In this document: positions 10,521 to 21,658 of the stretch, piece after piece | How the letters are laid out: every line of letters starts with the position of its first letter | Numbering within the stretch: position 1 is the first letter of the stretch | Source: Larix kaempferi | Taxonomy: Eukaryota; Streptophyta; Pinopsida; Pinales; Pinaceae | Assembly (NCBI GenBank): GCA_027924585.1 | Contig: BSBM01000440.1 | Span: forward strand, 13,113,501 to 13,177,500 | Reading direction: 5' to 3' | Length of the DNA: 64,000 bases | Notes under the pieces: model-generated | Told to the model about the DNA's origin: nothing | The model's input: only the letters and a program-made list of their open reading frames with translations | Database searches by the model: none | Position numbers and translations under genes: made by a program

Positions 10521-11846
10521 GTGTCGATTCGTCTAATAATGGCTGCTGGAGGGGGTCTCGAGGATTTCCCTCCCCTGTCTGAGGTTGCTGTGTTCAAGAA
10601 ATTGGTGGCAGCTTGTGGGATACGACCTCCTAGTGAGCAACAACAGAAATTCGTCAAATGCATGGCCAGTATCCCCACTGTTGACCTTTCGGCTAAAGAT
10701 CCATGCAGATCAGCGTTGAATCTAGTAGAAAGAGGGCTCATAGGGCAGTGTACCAGCCTCTTTCCTTCGCCTAAAGCAGTGGATACTTGGGTGCAAAGAA
10801 ATTGGTGATCACTGACCCAAGACAGCATCAGCAGTCATCTGGTGGGTAAGGGATTCTTTGTTTTTATTTTTTCCAATGTTGAGGATCAGAACTTAATCTT
10901 TAGGAATGGACCATATTTTATGGGCCCTCAAGGTCTATATCTGAGTAAATGGACATTGGATTTTGATCCAATGCAATATGTGCCCTCGACGGTCCCAGTC
11001 TAGGTCCGTTTGCCGCATCTTCCCTTGCACTGCTGGAATCCTAAATCTTTGGAAGCCATAGGTAATAAATTGGGGAAATACATTGATTGGGTAGAGAGAA
11101 AGGATCAATATACCTGCTCTAGAATTTGCGTGGAGGTGGATTTGGAAGTAGGGTTTCCCGAAGAAATAAAGCTCATAGTGATAGATTGGACTTATATACA
11201 AGAGCTAGACTACGAGCAACTGCCATTTAAGTGTAGATTTTGCCATGAGTATGGACACTTTGCTAGACATTGCAAAAAGAAGGGAGAGGAGGAGATTGAG
11301 GAAGCCAAAGGCACTCGATGGATCCCAGTTAAGAAGCCAATTGTAGCAAAACAAGCCATAAGATCAAAAGGCAAAGGAAATCCTATAGGGAATGAAGGTC
11401 CATCCTCTGGGCAGCTACAAGGTGAAGGGAGCTCAGGGCCATCAATGAGGGAGATAAATCCGTTTGAAAATCTCAGAATCCTAGAGGAACCCTCAATATC
11501 AGCTGTAGAAGAAGTTGAACAGTAGCCCAATTCAATAGCTGAAGACAAATCCCATGAAGAAACTGCATCTCTATAGGATGGATCCCCTACTGGAGTAACG
11601 AGCCCTCTCTCCTATGCTGAAATGATAAGAAATAAATCCCCAGAGATCTCAGGCTCTTCGGAAGATGAGACCTTTGAGAGGCCATCAAAACGAGTTGGGA
11701 GAAAATCTCACAGAGAGACAAGGGCAGAAGAAGCGGAGAGGCAAAAAATGAAAGGTAGTCAATCAACGATCGAGATGTCTATTGGCAGAAATACTAGAAA
11801 TAGACCTCCCAAGGGAGGAGTTGCCCCCCCATCAGCCAGCAAATAA
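10521..11846 (+). pseudogene. LINE ORF1 (nucleic-acid binding protein)
   Basis: It starts with MAAGGGLEDFPPLSEV at 10521, a start that follows about 300 bp of 5' UTR. The N-terminal region resembles the DUF4283 domain common in plant LINE ORF1. A CCHC knuckle, CRFCHEYGHFARHC, is at about 11232-11273, followed by a K/E-rich tail. Stops interrupt at 10806-10808, near 11001, 11523 and 11573. The last piece ends in TAA at 11844-11846, overlapping the ORF2 start by one base. In this family ORF1 binds the element RNA; here it is broken. Confidence 0.85.
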
Positions 11847-14800
11847 TGCGTCTAGTCTCTTGGAATTGCCGATGATTGGGGAACCCCTTAAAAGTTGAAG
11901 CAGTTAAAAATTTAGTGAAATTGGAGTTTCCTGAGATCCTCATGCTCCAAGAGACTAAACTTGAAGGGGAAGCCCTCCTTCTGCTAAGTGAATTGAATTG
12001 GAATAAGAATGCTGGGAGAGTTATCAGTGCAAGGGGCACCTTTGGAGGGATGGCTACTCTATGGGAGGAGGATAAATTCCATCTCGAAAGTTCCTTTGAG
12101 ACATAGCACTGGATTTACACCGATCTCAGGCACAAAGTGAGTAAGATGTCCTTCGCTCTTGTCAATTTATATGTCCCTGTCCATTATGTTGAAAAGAGAG
12201 AGTGTTGGCACACGCTGTTTGTCTTCCTAAAGTCAAGATCCCTTAAGAATATAATACTTGCTGGAGACTTCAATCTCATTTTTTAACCAAAAGAGAAGCG
12301 TGGTGGAAACAATAACCGTGATCAGTTCCTTCCCTTGGTCGAAGATCTTCTTCAGAATTGGGATCTAATTGATATTAAGCCTAAGAAAGGATTATATACC
12401 TGGACCAATAATAGAATTGGGGATCATCATATTTCTGCCCGTCTGGATATATTTTTAATTTAGGGAACCTTTTTGCTTGAAAATAAGATAATCTTCTCCA
12501 AAGTTTTGCAAAAATTGACATCAGATCATAAGCCTATTTTACTGCAATTTGAGGAGGAAAAAAATTTGGGACCCATTCCATTTCGGTTTAATCCTCTCTG
12601 GGTTGAAAGAGATGGTTTTATGGAAATTGTTAATAATGCCTGGAGAGTCCCAGTTAATGGGTTTCCCAGCTATGTTTGGGAGCAGAAAGTGAATGCAACA
12701 AAGGTGGCTCTGAAAACTTGGATAAAAAAGCCCTCTGCATCTCCCACGAGCTGTAGAAAGCAGTCAACCTGTCAGCTAATTGACTTGCAACTTGAATTGG
12801 AATCCAAAGATATCACTTATTCTGCTATTCAAAAGGAATAAGCTTCCCAGCTGAATACTTTTAGATCCTACAGGCAAGAGGAAGAACAATAGAGGCTCAA
12901 ATCAAGAAGTCTCTGGCTGAAATCGGGAGACATGAATACTCCATTCTTTCACAAACAATTCAAATATCACCTCTCCCAGAATCATCTGGATGAAATCACT
13001 GCTACTGATGGGACTGTCCACAAAGATATAGCTCAGTTAAAAGATGCAGCAACTCATCATTTTCAGGATCTTTTCACTGAAAAAGGAATGGATATGGAGG
13101 AGGAATTTTCTGAATTTCTCACAAACATCCTGAGACTGGTTGGAGAGAATGATAATGCAAGTCTCATGAAGCCCTTCACTGAAATTTAAATTAGCAATGT
13201 TATTTGGGCAATGGAACCGGACAAAGCCCCGAGGCCAGATGGCTTTTCTATACACTTTTACAAAATTTGCTGGGAGATTATCAAAGAGGATTTAGTTTGT
13301 TTGATCAGAGGATTCCATAAAAAATCCAAGGTCGGTGGCAGCATCAATTCGGCATTTTTGGCTTTAATCCCAAAGGATTCAAACCCAGGGACCTTCGATA
13401 GGTTTAGGCCTATCTCGCTATGTAATGATTCATATAAAATTACATCTAAGCTCATGGCCAACAGAATCAAGCCATTGCTAGGTAATCTCATCTCCTCCAG
13501 TCAGGGTGGGTTTGTGAAAGGTAGGAATATCATGGATAATGTGATCATTGTGCAGGAAACCATTCATTCCAGCCACCAATGCAATGAACATGGGATGATC
13601 ATAAAACTTGATATGGCCAATTCCTTTGACCGGGTAAAACATTCTTTTTTGTTTCAAGTACTTATATCTTTTGTCTTTAGCATTAATTTTGTAATACTGA
13701 TGAAAGCATGTATAGGAAGGCCATGGATTGCTCCTTTAGTGAATGGTAGGCCAGCAAATTACTTCCAAAGTACATGGGGTATAAGGCAGGGCTGCACGCT
13801 GTCCCCTTTATTATATATTTTGATGGTTAACTCCCTGACAACAGAAAGTTGAATGCAGAGAAGGATGTAGGAACAATTCCTGGCATTCGAGTGACGAAAT
13901 ACCTTATCCCCATTAACCATGCCTTATTTGTAGACTACTCACTCCTTCTGGGAGGAGCCTCTGTCAAAATTGCAAGAGGTTTTAATGATGTAATACAAAG
14001 ATTTTGTAATTTCTCGGGAGCCCTTGTCAATAAGAGAAAATCTGCTATCTATGGCTGGAACATGAATCAGGCTACCATTCAACGTATTGCTCAATACTTA
14101 GGCTATACAGGATTTTCTACTTGGGAAACCTTTAAGTATCTCGGCATGCCATTAACCCTGGGAAGCACTAAGGCTCCTCACTGGCACGAGGTTATAAGCA
14201 AAATAAAATCCAAATTGGTAGCTTGGGGAGGACAATGGATAACCAAAGCTAGAAAGTTAATTCTCATCAAATCTGTTGTCTCATCTCTGCCTCTCTATCA
14301 GGCTGCGTTTTTATTGGCACCTAAGTCGATTACTGGGTAGATAGCTAAGCTTATTCTATCCTTCTTATGGCAAGGAGGTAAGGGCAGCCAAAAAAAGTAC
14401 CATTTGGTGTGCTGGCAAGTGGTGAAAAAACCGTTCGTTGATGGTGGATTGCAGGTCAGAGATCCCAGGCTTGCGAATTTGGCTATTGGTGGGAAACTAC
14501 TATGGAAGATATTCTCCAAGCCCAGTCACCCTGTCAGCCGTGTTCTTATTAAAAAATATATGAATGGAGTCTCAGTTTCCAGTATGGATGAAGCTACTAT
14601 CCAAAAAGGCACCAAGTTGTGGAAATTATGCATTCAAGGTTGGGAGTTTTTCAAAAAACATCTTTATCGCATACCTGGCAATGGGAGACGCATTTTACCG
14701 TGGGAAGATAATATAATGGGATGGCCTCCTCTCAGGAAGAATGATGAATTCCATGAATTAAGAAGCTGGCTTACCCAACGTGGCATCACTAAACTCGTTG

Positions 14801-16093
14801 ACATTTCAAATTGGGACTAGAATGGTAATTGGTGTGATTGGAACCTTCCCAGGCTGCCTGACACGATGCTAAACCAAATGAAATCGCTGACCACAACTCT
14901 GACTGGCTTAGCACCAGTTCATTTGAGATTAAGGGATAAATGGGGATGGGTATTGATAGGTGAATATACTACAACATTGGGTTTTGCTGCTCTTCAGACG
15001 CAGCAGCCACAGGTTCAGTCTAACGTTAAGTGGAAGCAGGGCTGGGACACATTTGGCATTCCAAAAATTAATTTTTTCAGCTGGGTTCTCTTGCACAGAA
15101 GACTCTTAACTGGTGAGAATCTTGTTAAGCATGGAATTGTCAGGCCACACAGATTTCCTCTTTGTCATGTAGCCTAGGAAACAATCGATCACTTGTTCAT
15201 TGAATGCCCTTTCATGCAGGAGGTGTGGCAGCTGGCATTGCAAGGTCTCAACGTTCATACCCCATCTCAGTGCAATGTTGTTTCCTTATTTTCCACTTGG
15301 ACTGAGCATTATCCTCTTACGATTAAGAGCAAATATTTGTGGTCCAAGATCTGGCATGCAGTCCCAAAATACCTATGCTAAGAAGTGTGGTTAGCCAAGA
15401 ATGAGGGCATTTTCCAAGAAAAATTGTGTACCCCTGCAGTGGTGGTTGCTAAATCCAAGGTGTTACTTTTGGAAACATTGGAAAATCATTCCTTTAAACA
15501 TAATAACTTGCTTCTTCCTGCAGAGAACAACTGGATGGGAGACCCTTCGCTGTGGACTAGGAATACAATTTCTGTTAGACCTTTCAGCAACCCTGAGTGG
15601 CGGATCCAACTCAACGAAACAAAATTTCAGCAGTGGTGGAAGAGTCATGGTAAAGTCACTATTTTTTTCGATGGGGCAGCTAAAGGAAATCCCGGGAGAG
15701 CTGGATCCGAAAGGGGTTTTCTATGCTCCTGATGGTCATATTAAAGGCATCTTCAGTTGGGGGTTAGGGCAGTGTACTAATAACCAGGCTGAAATTTTAG
15801 GTCTGCTCAAAGCTTGTTAGATAGCTCATGGAAATGGTGATCATGATATTCATATTTTCGGAGATTCGGAAATCCTAATTTTAAACACGGAAGACCACTT
15901 TAATAATGTAGTGTTAAATAAGATTTTGCATCGTGTCCGGAATTGGCTGCAAAAATTCAATTCTGCCTCCTATTTCCACATCCTTCGGAGTCTAAATCAG
16001 GAAGCTGACTTTAGGGCCAATGTAGGATGTCATTTAACTCCAGCAGATTTGATACAGAATGATGATATTCCTATATGGTCTCCCATCCCGTAA
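11846..16093 (+). pseudogene. LINE ORF2: endonuclease, RT, RNase H
   Basis: It begins MRLVSWNCR at 11846, with TAATG joining it to ORF1. The endonuclease region shows ILMLQETKL, ILAGDFNLI and TSDHKPILL (about 11930-12535). The RT shows FRPISLCN, QGGFVKGRN, LDMANSFDRV and GIRQGCTLSPLL (13211-13810). The usual FADD catalytic box reads FVDY near 13928, losing one aspartate. A Cys/His segment follows (about 15030-15240). C-terminal RNase H has FFDGAAKGNPG, NNQAEILGLL, GDSEILIL and LNQEADF (15660-16010), so its four acidic residues are readable across a frameshift. Stops at 11870, 12104, 12839, 13187, 14338, 14818, 15175 and 15799, among others, rule out function. Confidence 0.92.
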
Positions 16094-16235
16094 GATGGCT
16101 GCTCCTAGTATATTGTAAGTGTAGGAATTGGATACCTCTGAAATTTGCACTCTTTGGCATTGTATGATCGGTTGACTAGGCGTAAGCCCAACCATGTTTT
16201 CTCCAATAAAATTTAACTGTTCTTGTTAAAAAAAA
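16094..16235 (+). other. LINE 3' UTR and poly(A) tail
   Basis: 142 bp after the ORF2 stop, with AATAAA at 16205-16210 about 20 bp before the A tract. This order (signal, tail, target duplication) identifies target-primed reverse transcription as the insertion route. Confidence 0.85.
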
Positions 16236-16249
16236 AATGCTATCACCCG

Positions 16250-18101
16250 CCCAATCTGAATAAGTGAATCCAACAAGTCAAGATCAGAATCCGCAGCATA
16301 TCGAATGCCAAAATGTCTCGTACCCTACACATAATGAAAGATACTTTTGGCTTCCTTCTAGTGAATCTCATGGGGCTTCTTCATGTACCTTGAAAAATCA
16401 CTCACGGCATAAGAAATACTAGGCCTAGAGTGTGTCAGATACAAAATACTACCAATCAATTGTCGGTAAAGTGTAGAATCCACCAACGGTGTAGAATCAC
16501 CATCTTCAAGACTGATTCTTGAGAGGAATGGGAATGGTGCAGATTTAAATTCTTCCATATTGAAATGATTTAGCAGGTCCAAAGCATATTTTTATTGAGA
16601 AATCATTATCCCATCAAAATTCTGAGTGATTTCAATACCAAGAAATTGCTTTAGCAAGCCTAAATCACTCTTATCAAATGCTTGGTGTAAAGCGTTTTTT
16701 ATAGTTCCGATCGAAGCAAGATTGCTTCCAGTAATAAATAATTCATTAAAATAAATTACAATTATCATAAAATCACCTTCATGTTTTTATATATAAATTC
16801 GGATTTGATTTTCATCTCGCAAAGTTTTGCGACAGAAGAAAGGAGTCCATCTTTGCATACCAAGCTCTTGGGGCCTATTTTAAACCATACAAAGATTTTC
16901 TTAATATGCAAACAAGTGTCAAATATGATATGTAACCTTAGGGATTCTTCATGTAGATAAATTCCTGAATATCCCCATGAATAAATTCACTCTTCAAATC
17001 CATGTGGTGTACCTCTAAGTGCTTGGATGCGGAAATTGCCAAAATTAGGCAGATTGAGTCCATTTTTGCAACTGTTGCGGAATTTTTTGTGTAGTCCACA
17101 CCTTGGACTTTTGAGAAATTTTTTTCCACCAAACTATATTTTTATTTGCATGTTGAACCATCAGAAGAAACCTTGGTTTAGTAGACCCATTTGCTTTGAA
17201 CCAATTTCCTCCCAGGTGGAAAAGAAACTAGCTCCCATGTTGCATTTTTCTGAAGAGAGTTATACTCTTCATCCATGGCAGTTTTCCATCTCGAATCTCG
17301 GTGGGAATGGTAGTATGATTTTGGATCTAATACAAAAATAAATAAAAAACACTTTTCGTATAGAAATGGATCATCATATGAAACAACCATACCTTCTGTT
17401 TGAAAGTATGCTCGGGTTCTTCTTGGATCGACAGGATTTCCAATGTTAGAACCATCAGATATGAGAGTCTTTTCTACCCACTTTGGAAACTGAGGCGTCC
17501 CATATGTATTTGAATACAAACCTGAGATTTCATGTTCATTCATATCATACATAATATAATAAATACAAGAACATAAACTTTCAGTATCATCTCCCGAATC
17601 TTATTCTGGAAGAGGAAGCAATTTGGCAGTTTCTTCCTCCACTAGTTGTAGATCATGAAGCGATTCTTCAAATTAGACACTTCTCTCAATGAATACTATT
17701 TTGGATATGATATCCATGAGTTTTTATCCTTTGTATTCTTTAGCATATCCAATGATGATGCACTCAGTATGTTTTGGTTCCAAAGATCGTCTCTTCTCAA
17801 TCCGAATTATAGCCCATGTAGTGGACCCAAAAAACCTGAGATGTGACACATTAGGCTTGTGACCAGTGTAGGATTCGAAAGGAGTTTGACATTTGATGGA
17901 TGAGTGTAGAAATATGTTTTGAATGTATTCAGAAACATTCATGGCCTCAACACAAATATTTGAATCCAAACCTTTCGACTCAAGCATGCAAGTAGCCATC
18001 TCTTTCAATGCTCGATTTTTCCTCTCCGCTACACCATTCTGCTGAGGTGTGTAGGGGACTGTGTGCTGGATTTGGATTCCATTTTTAGAAAAAAATTGCA
18101 A
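16250..18101 (-). pseudogene. Copia-C pol: integrase, RT, RNase H start
   Basis: Read on the minus strand. Integrase end: PYTPQQNGVAERKNRAL, then GHKPNVSHLRFFGS (18101-17724). Linker and RT start: WKTAMDEEYNSLQKN, WELVSFPPGRKLVQSKWVY (17552-17178). RT core: GVDYTKNSATVAKMDSI and VHHMDLKSEFIHGDI (17132-16938). The catalytic YVDD box is changed to YFNE near 16750. Then come YALDLLNHFNM, YRQLIGSILYLTHSRPSI (16582-16358) and the RNase H start ending at SDWAG. There are frequent stops. The 5' half of integrase and protease are missing because of a deletion joining gag to integrase at about 18105. Confidence 0.88.
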
Positions 18102-18109
18102 CAGCTCAG

Positions 18110-18440
18110 TTTTGATATATTCAATCCACTGAGATGGAAAATAAGGTCTTCAGAAATATTGATACATAAGTAACGGTAAGCTTGATCAAGCTTATTGAAG
18201 AACTTGGACTTCTCTGTAGCTACATTAGGCTCTGGTTCTGTGCCCATAGTAACTCTATAGAGTCCCTTGGAGCGTAATACTATCTCTATATCATCCTTCC
18301 ACTGATGATAGTTGAAAGGAGTAAGAAGATGGTTAGAATAAGATTCCATCTTAGTTGTAGAGAATGCAATAGGAGGCTTTGAGAAAACTGCAACAAAAAA
18401 CAAACAATCTTTAGGTTGACAACCTGCACTTTTCAAGTTG
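18110..18440 (-). pseudogene. Copia-C gag N-terminal remnant
   Basis: The minus-strand frame contains LTPFNYHQWKDDIEIVLRSK, a typical start of Copia gag (UBN2 type), then FFNKLDQAYRYLCINISEDL. It then runs into integrase sequence at about 18105, so the rest of gag, the zinc knuckle, protease and the integrase N-terminus are deleted. Nothing in this piece would function alone. Confidence 0.75.
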
Positions 18441-18725
18441 CATCACACCCGGCATGGCCTATCAAGCAAGCTTGATAAACGGGATGCACAATTATCCAAG
18501 ATTTATGTTGAAAAATTTCAGCTTTTGGTGAAGTGTTGGAATAATTTTTAGTAATATCGATCAAGATTCATATGTAATCCAAGTGCAGAAAGCACTGGTG
18601 CATAAACACTCATGCAAAAATACTAGTGCAGAAAGCACTGGTGTAGAAAACATAGGTGCAAAAAGCATTGGTGCAGAAAGATTCATCAATAAAAATCTGT
18701 AGAAGAGTTTCCTTGTCTTTCCATG
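18441..18725 (-). other. Copia-C leader with short A-rich repeats
   Basis: Between gag and the primer-binding site. On the plus strand AGTGCAGAAAGCACTGGTG-like units repeat about five times (18585-18685). No coding potential. Confidence 0.6.
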
Positions 18726-18737
18726 GCTCTGATACCA
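18726..18737 (-). other. Primer-binding site of Copia-C
   Basis: GCTCTGATACCA on the plus strand, so TGGTATCAGAGC on the element strand. It is an exact initiator tRNA-Met type site touching the LTR. Confidence 0.92.
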
Positions 18738-19443
18738 TGTAAAATTCAAGCACAACAGATATAGGAAACAAGAACAACAATTACTAGAGATGCATGTGGA
18801 AAATTGTGTGTCAAAAAAATGGTGCAAAAGGTTTGCAGCAGTTCATGCAATATCATTAACTCAAAAGATGTTTACAAGGTCAAACAATGGCAATAATAGC
18901 TAGGCAATTCAAATCTTGGATAGGTCATTCGAATTGAATACATGAGAGTGGATTACCAGTTAGTTGACACCATTCAACACATCAGTTAACCACTTAAATG
19001 CTAAGTAATTGACTCTAACAGACTTTCAAACTGTCAAAATGAGTCTAGAACTCAATTGGTTGCCCAAAATTAGGGTAGGGAGCCTTTTCGATTTCATTTA
19101 ACTGATTTTTAGGTGAAATTACCAAAAAAATAGGTCAAATTGAGTAGGAGGGTGCCTTTCTGACTCCAGATAGTTGATTGTTAGGTGAAACACACCCAGT
19201 TGGATTGAGTAGGACATTAATCATGCAAATAACCCTAGTTGGCTCCATGAATGATGGAGGAGGCCCAATTAACTGAATTTGATGACCCAAATGGCTCCTC
19301 GAATGAAGGAGGAGGCCTAGTTGACTGAAACTGATGATCTTCTGATGATGTAAGCACATTATTGAGTCAAAATACTTAGGATAAGTGGTAAATTAGGTTG
19401 TTAATCCCAAATAATTATGTGTTGTTGGAAAATGACTCCAACA
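18738..19443 (-). repeat. 5' LTR of Copia-C
   Basis: 706 bp, same ends as the partner LTR (TGTAAAATTC to CTCCAACA), with many substitutions and several short indels. Confidence 0.9.
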
Positions 19444-19448
19444 CTCCA

Positions 19449-21102
19449 CAACCAATAGGAGTTATGACAAAGCATCATTAGTCACTTTCAAATGTAGACT
19501 TGCAAACTTGTCATGTCATAAAGGAATCTTCCACTTGGAGGGCATCTAGGCTTGCTTAGGGCTAAACTACGTTATCTCATGATTAAGTAGTTAATTAATC
19601 CAAAAATTAGCCAACGGGTGGAGGGGCACCGTACTTAGTTGTATAAGGGTATTCCAAATTATTTATAAGTGCAGGGGAATCATGATTACACTCGCTCTCA
19701 CCTGATTGGGTTGACCTCTTTATCATTTCTTCTCATTGGTGTGCCCTCCTCTACTTATATAAGCTAATTAGGTTTCCAAGGAGAATTCCATCACTTGGTA
19801 TTCCTTTTGCTCCCATTTACCTTGATAAGTGATAAGTACCTTCCTTGAGATGAGGTTCATGAAATTGCAATTATTAATACTAAGTTAAATATGGAAATAG
19901 TTTTCAACTATAAGCTTTATTTGGCCAAATATTAGGCCTCCTTAGATTGTCATGTTGAAACTAGATCCCATGACATAAAAGTTGATATATCCCTCATATT
20001 TTATTGGAATCATGAACCTTTTGATGAATTCAAAATATTATGCATAGAGATACATGATAAAACCAATGGTTACCCATAAAATTCATTTTATGCTTGCCTC
20101 AAGTTTGCCAGAAGTTCCTCCACCCTCATTGGTCATGAAATTGGCAAAAACACAAAGAGGGTAAAAAGTCAAATATAAACAATGGAAATCAAACCCAAAG
20201 CAAGGGGTAACATGAAAGACATAGAGGGGTATTCAAATAATGTTAAAATTCATTCCATCATGCATAAAATATTCATGGTCAACCAAAGTCAAAGTTTAGA
20301 TATGAGCTTAGAAAGAGGTCTTCAAAACCAATCAAGCAAGTCATAAACCATCTAGCAAGTATTTAAAACGTTGAAAATACAACATCAAGAATCAAATAGG
20401 TCCAAACACTCATTCCATTATATTCCATCCATCGAACCTATCCCTCACCAATGGATACTCAAAACCCTAAAACTTGGCTTTCTTCCCCAACCTTGGCATG
20501 TAATCGCTGAGTTAAGTCATCTTTACATGACCTTTTATCATGATCTTGGACTCCTAAACCATCACAATACTACCAACCTTTTGAGGCCCATCCATGTGAA
20601 CTTGATAGGACTTTGTGGACCCTTTTTTCTAGTATCATTACACAACCCTTTCTTTGCATATTGGCTAGCCCCTTTCGGCCTCTTCTTGTGAGTTTTCACC
20701 ACCCTTTGCGACCCTTTTTCTTGAATCACACCACCCATTGCAGCTAGTTTGTGTGAGATCCACTACTATTTAGTCATTGTGTGGGTGTCAAAACTCTTTC
20801 ACGAGTTAGGTTTCCCACTGTGCCCTTCCTTGTAGAGATCACACCATCCTTTGTGGTCTCTTTTCTTGAGTTACGTTGCCAATTACAGCTTCCCTATGTG
20901 AGTTATACTTCAATGCATTTGTTCCATCGTTCATTGCATCAATTTGGAAGTCGAAGGAGCACAATTAAGGCAAGAGATGATGATATGGTCAGCCCATTGT
21001 AATAGTTTTGGGTGAGTCACATTCTTGTTGCTGCATAGTTTCCTATTACGAGTCACCATTGCGACTTCTTTTATTGATTTGTTTCATCATTGTGGAAAAA
21101 CT
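19449..21102. other. Host DNA with a degenerate repeat zone
   Basis: No supported gene. From about 20600 to 21090 the sequence shows loosely repeated pieces of the form CTTGAGTTAC, TTGCAGCT and TGTGAGTTAT at irregular spacing of roughly 45-65 bp. This is compatible with a very old tandem array. The 106-codon frame at 20371-20691 shows no recognisable motif. Confidence 0.4.
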
Positions 21103-21658
21103 CACTAGTAGAAAAATGGGTGATAAATGACCAGGTGACCAAAAGAGTTGGTCACCATGTGAAATAAATTATTAAACCACCAAAAAGGTTGGTCACCACA
21201 ATGTTTTTAGGTGAAATATGACCAAATTTGAGCAATTTTAAGTGATCACAACTAAAAATGATTAATTTAGTCACGGGATATAAAATATGACTAATTTAGT
21301 CATGGGATGAAAAAAAAGACTAGACAGTATAAGTTATTAATTATATAATATGTCTTAATCAATTAATATTTCCTTATTTGTCGCACACAAATTAAGAGTG
21401 TATATATAATATAATACATCTTTATATACGTCTCTAGATATGTCAATATTGTAATTGTAATAGACATAATTAGTTTGTTGCAATGACTAATTAATTTAGT
21501 TTGCAATGACTAAGGGGGTCTCTAACTTCATCTGCAGTGTTAAAATTTATGAAATTGACGTTGTAGATGGATTTAGAGACCCCCTTATTTGGATAATGAT
21601 TGCAAATTTGACAAAAAAATATTATAAATTTATAAATTTCAATGTTGCAGATGGATTC
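21103..21658 (+). mobile_element. CACTA-like transposon end with subterminal repeats
   Basis: CACTAGTAGAAAAATGG at 21103-21119 matches the general form of CACTA (En/Spm) terminal inverted repeats. Behind it are repeated GGTTGGTCACC and AATTTAGTCA motifs (21140-21310). Then come copies in both orientations of a 20-bp motif, GATGGATTYAGAGACCCCC (21514-21535, 21563-21585, and one split by the solo LTR). The array continues after the solo LTR at 23209-23406. No transposase is visible and no opposite TIR was found, so this is a truncated or non-autonomous copy. Short internal repeats in both directions are typical of CACTA subterminal regions. Confidence 0.6.

Larger units (their letters stand above)
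10204..16249 (+). mobile_element. LINE, near full length, TSD AATGCTATCACCCG
   Basis: A 14-bp duplication, AATGCTATCACCCG at 10204-10217 and 16236-16249, brackets 6018 bp that end in an A tract (16228-16235). Inside are a 5' UTR of about 300 bp, ORF1 with a zinc knuckle, ORF2 with endonuclease, RT, a zinc-binding C-terminal region and RNase H, and a 3' UTR with AATAAA at 16205-16210. This is the layout of plant L1-type LINEs that carry an RNase H domain. The element is not 5' truncated but is inactivated by many stops and frameshifts. Confidence 0.93.
8859..19448 (-). mobile_element. Copia-C, old LTR retrotransposon with TSD CTCCA
   Basis: Minus-oriented element 8864-19443 flanked by CTCCA at 8859-8863 and 19444-19448. 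LTRs are 8864-9580 (717 bp) and 18738-19443 (706 bp). They differ at roughly one base in eight with several indels, so this is the oldest dated insertion here. Reading on the minus strand: primer-binding site 18737-18726, gag remnant, integrase, RT, RNase H, purine tract at 9590-9581. RNase H is split by a LINE at 10218-16235. Every pol segment has stops or shifts. Confidence 0.93.
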
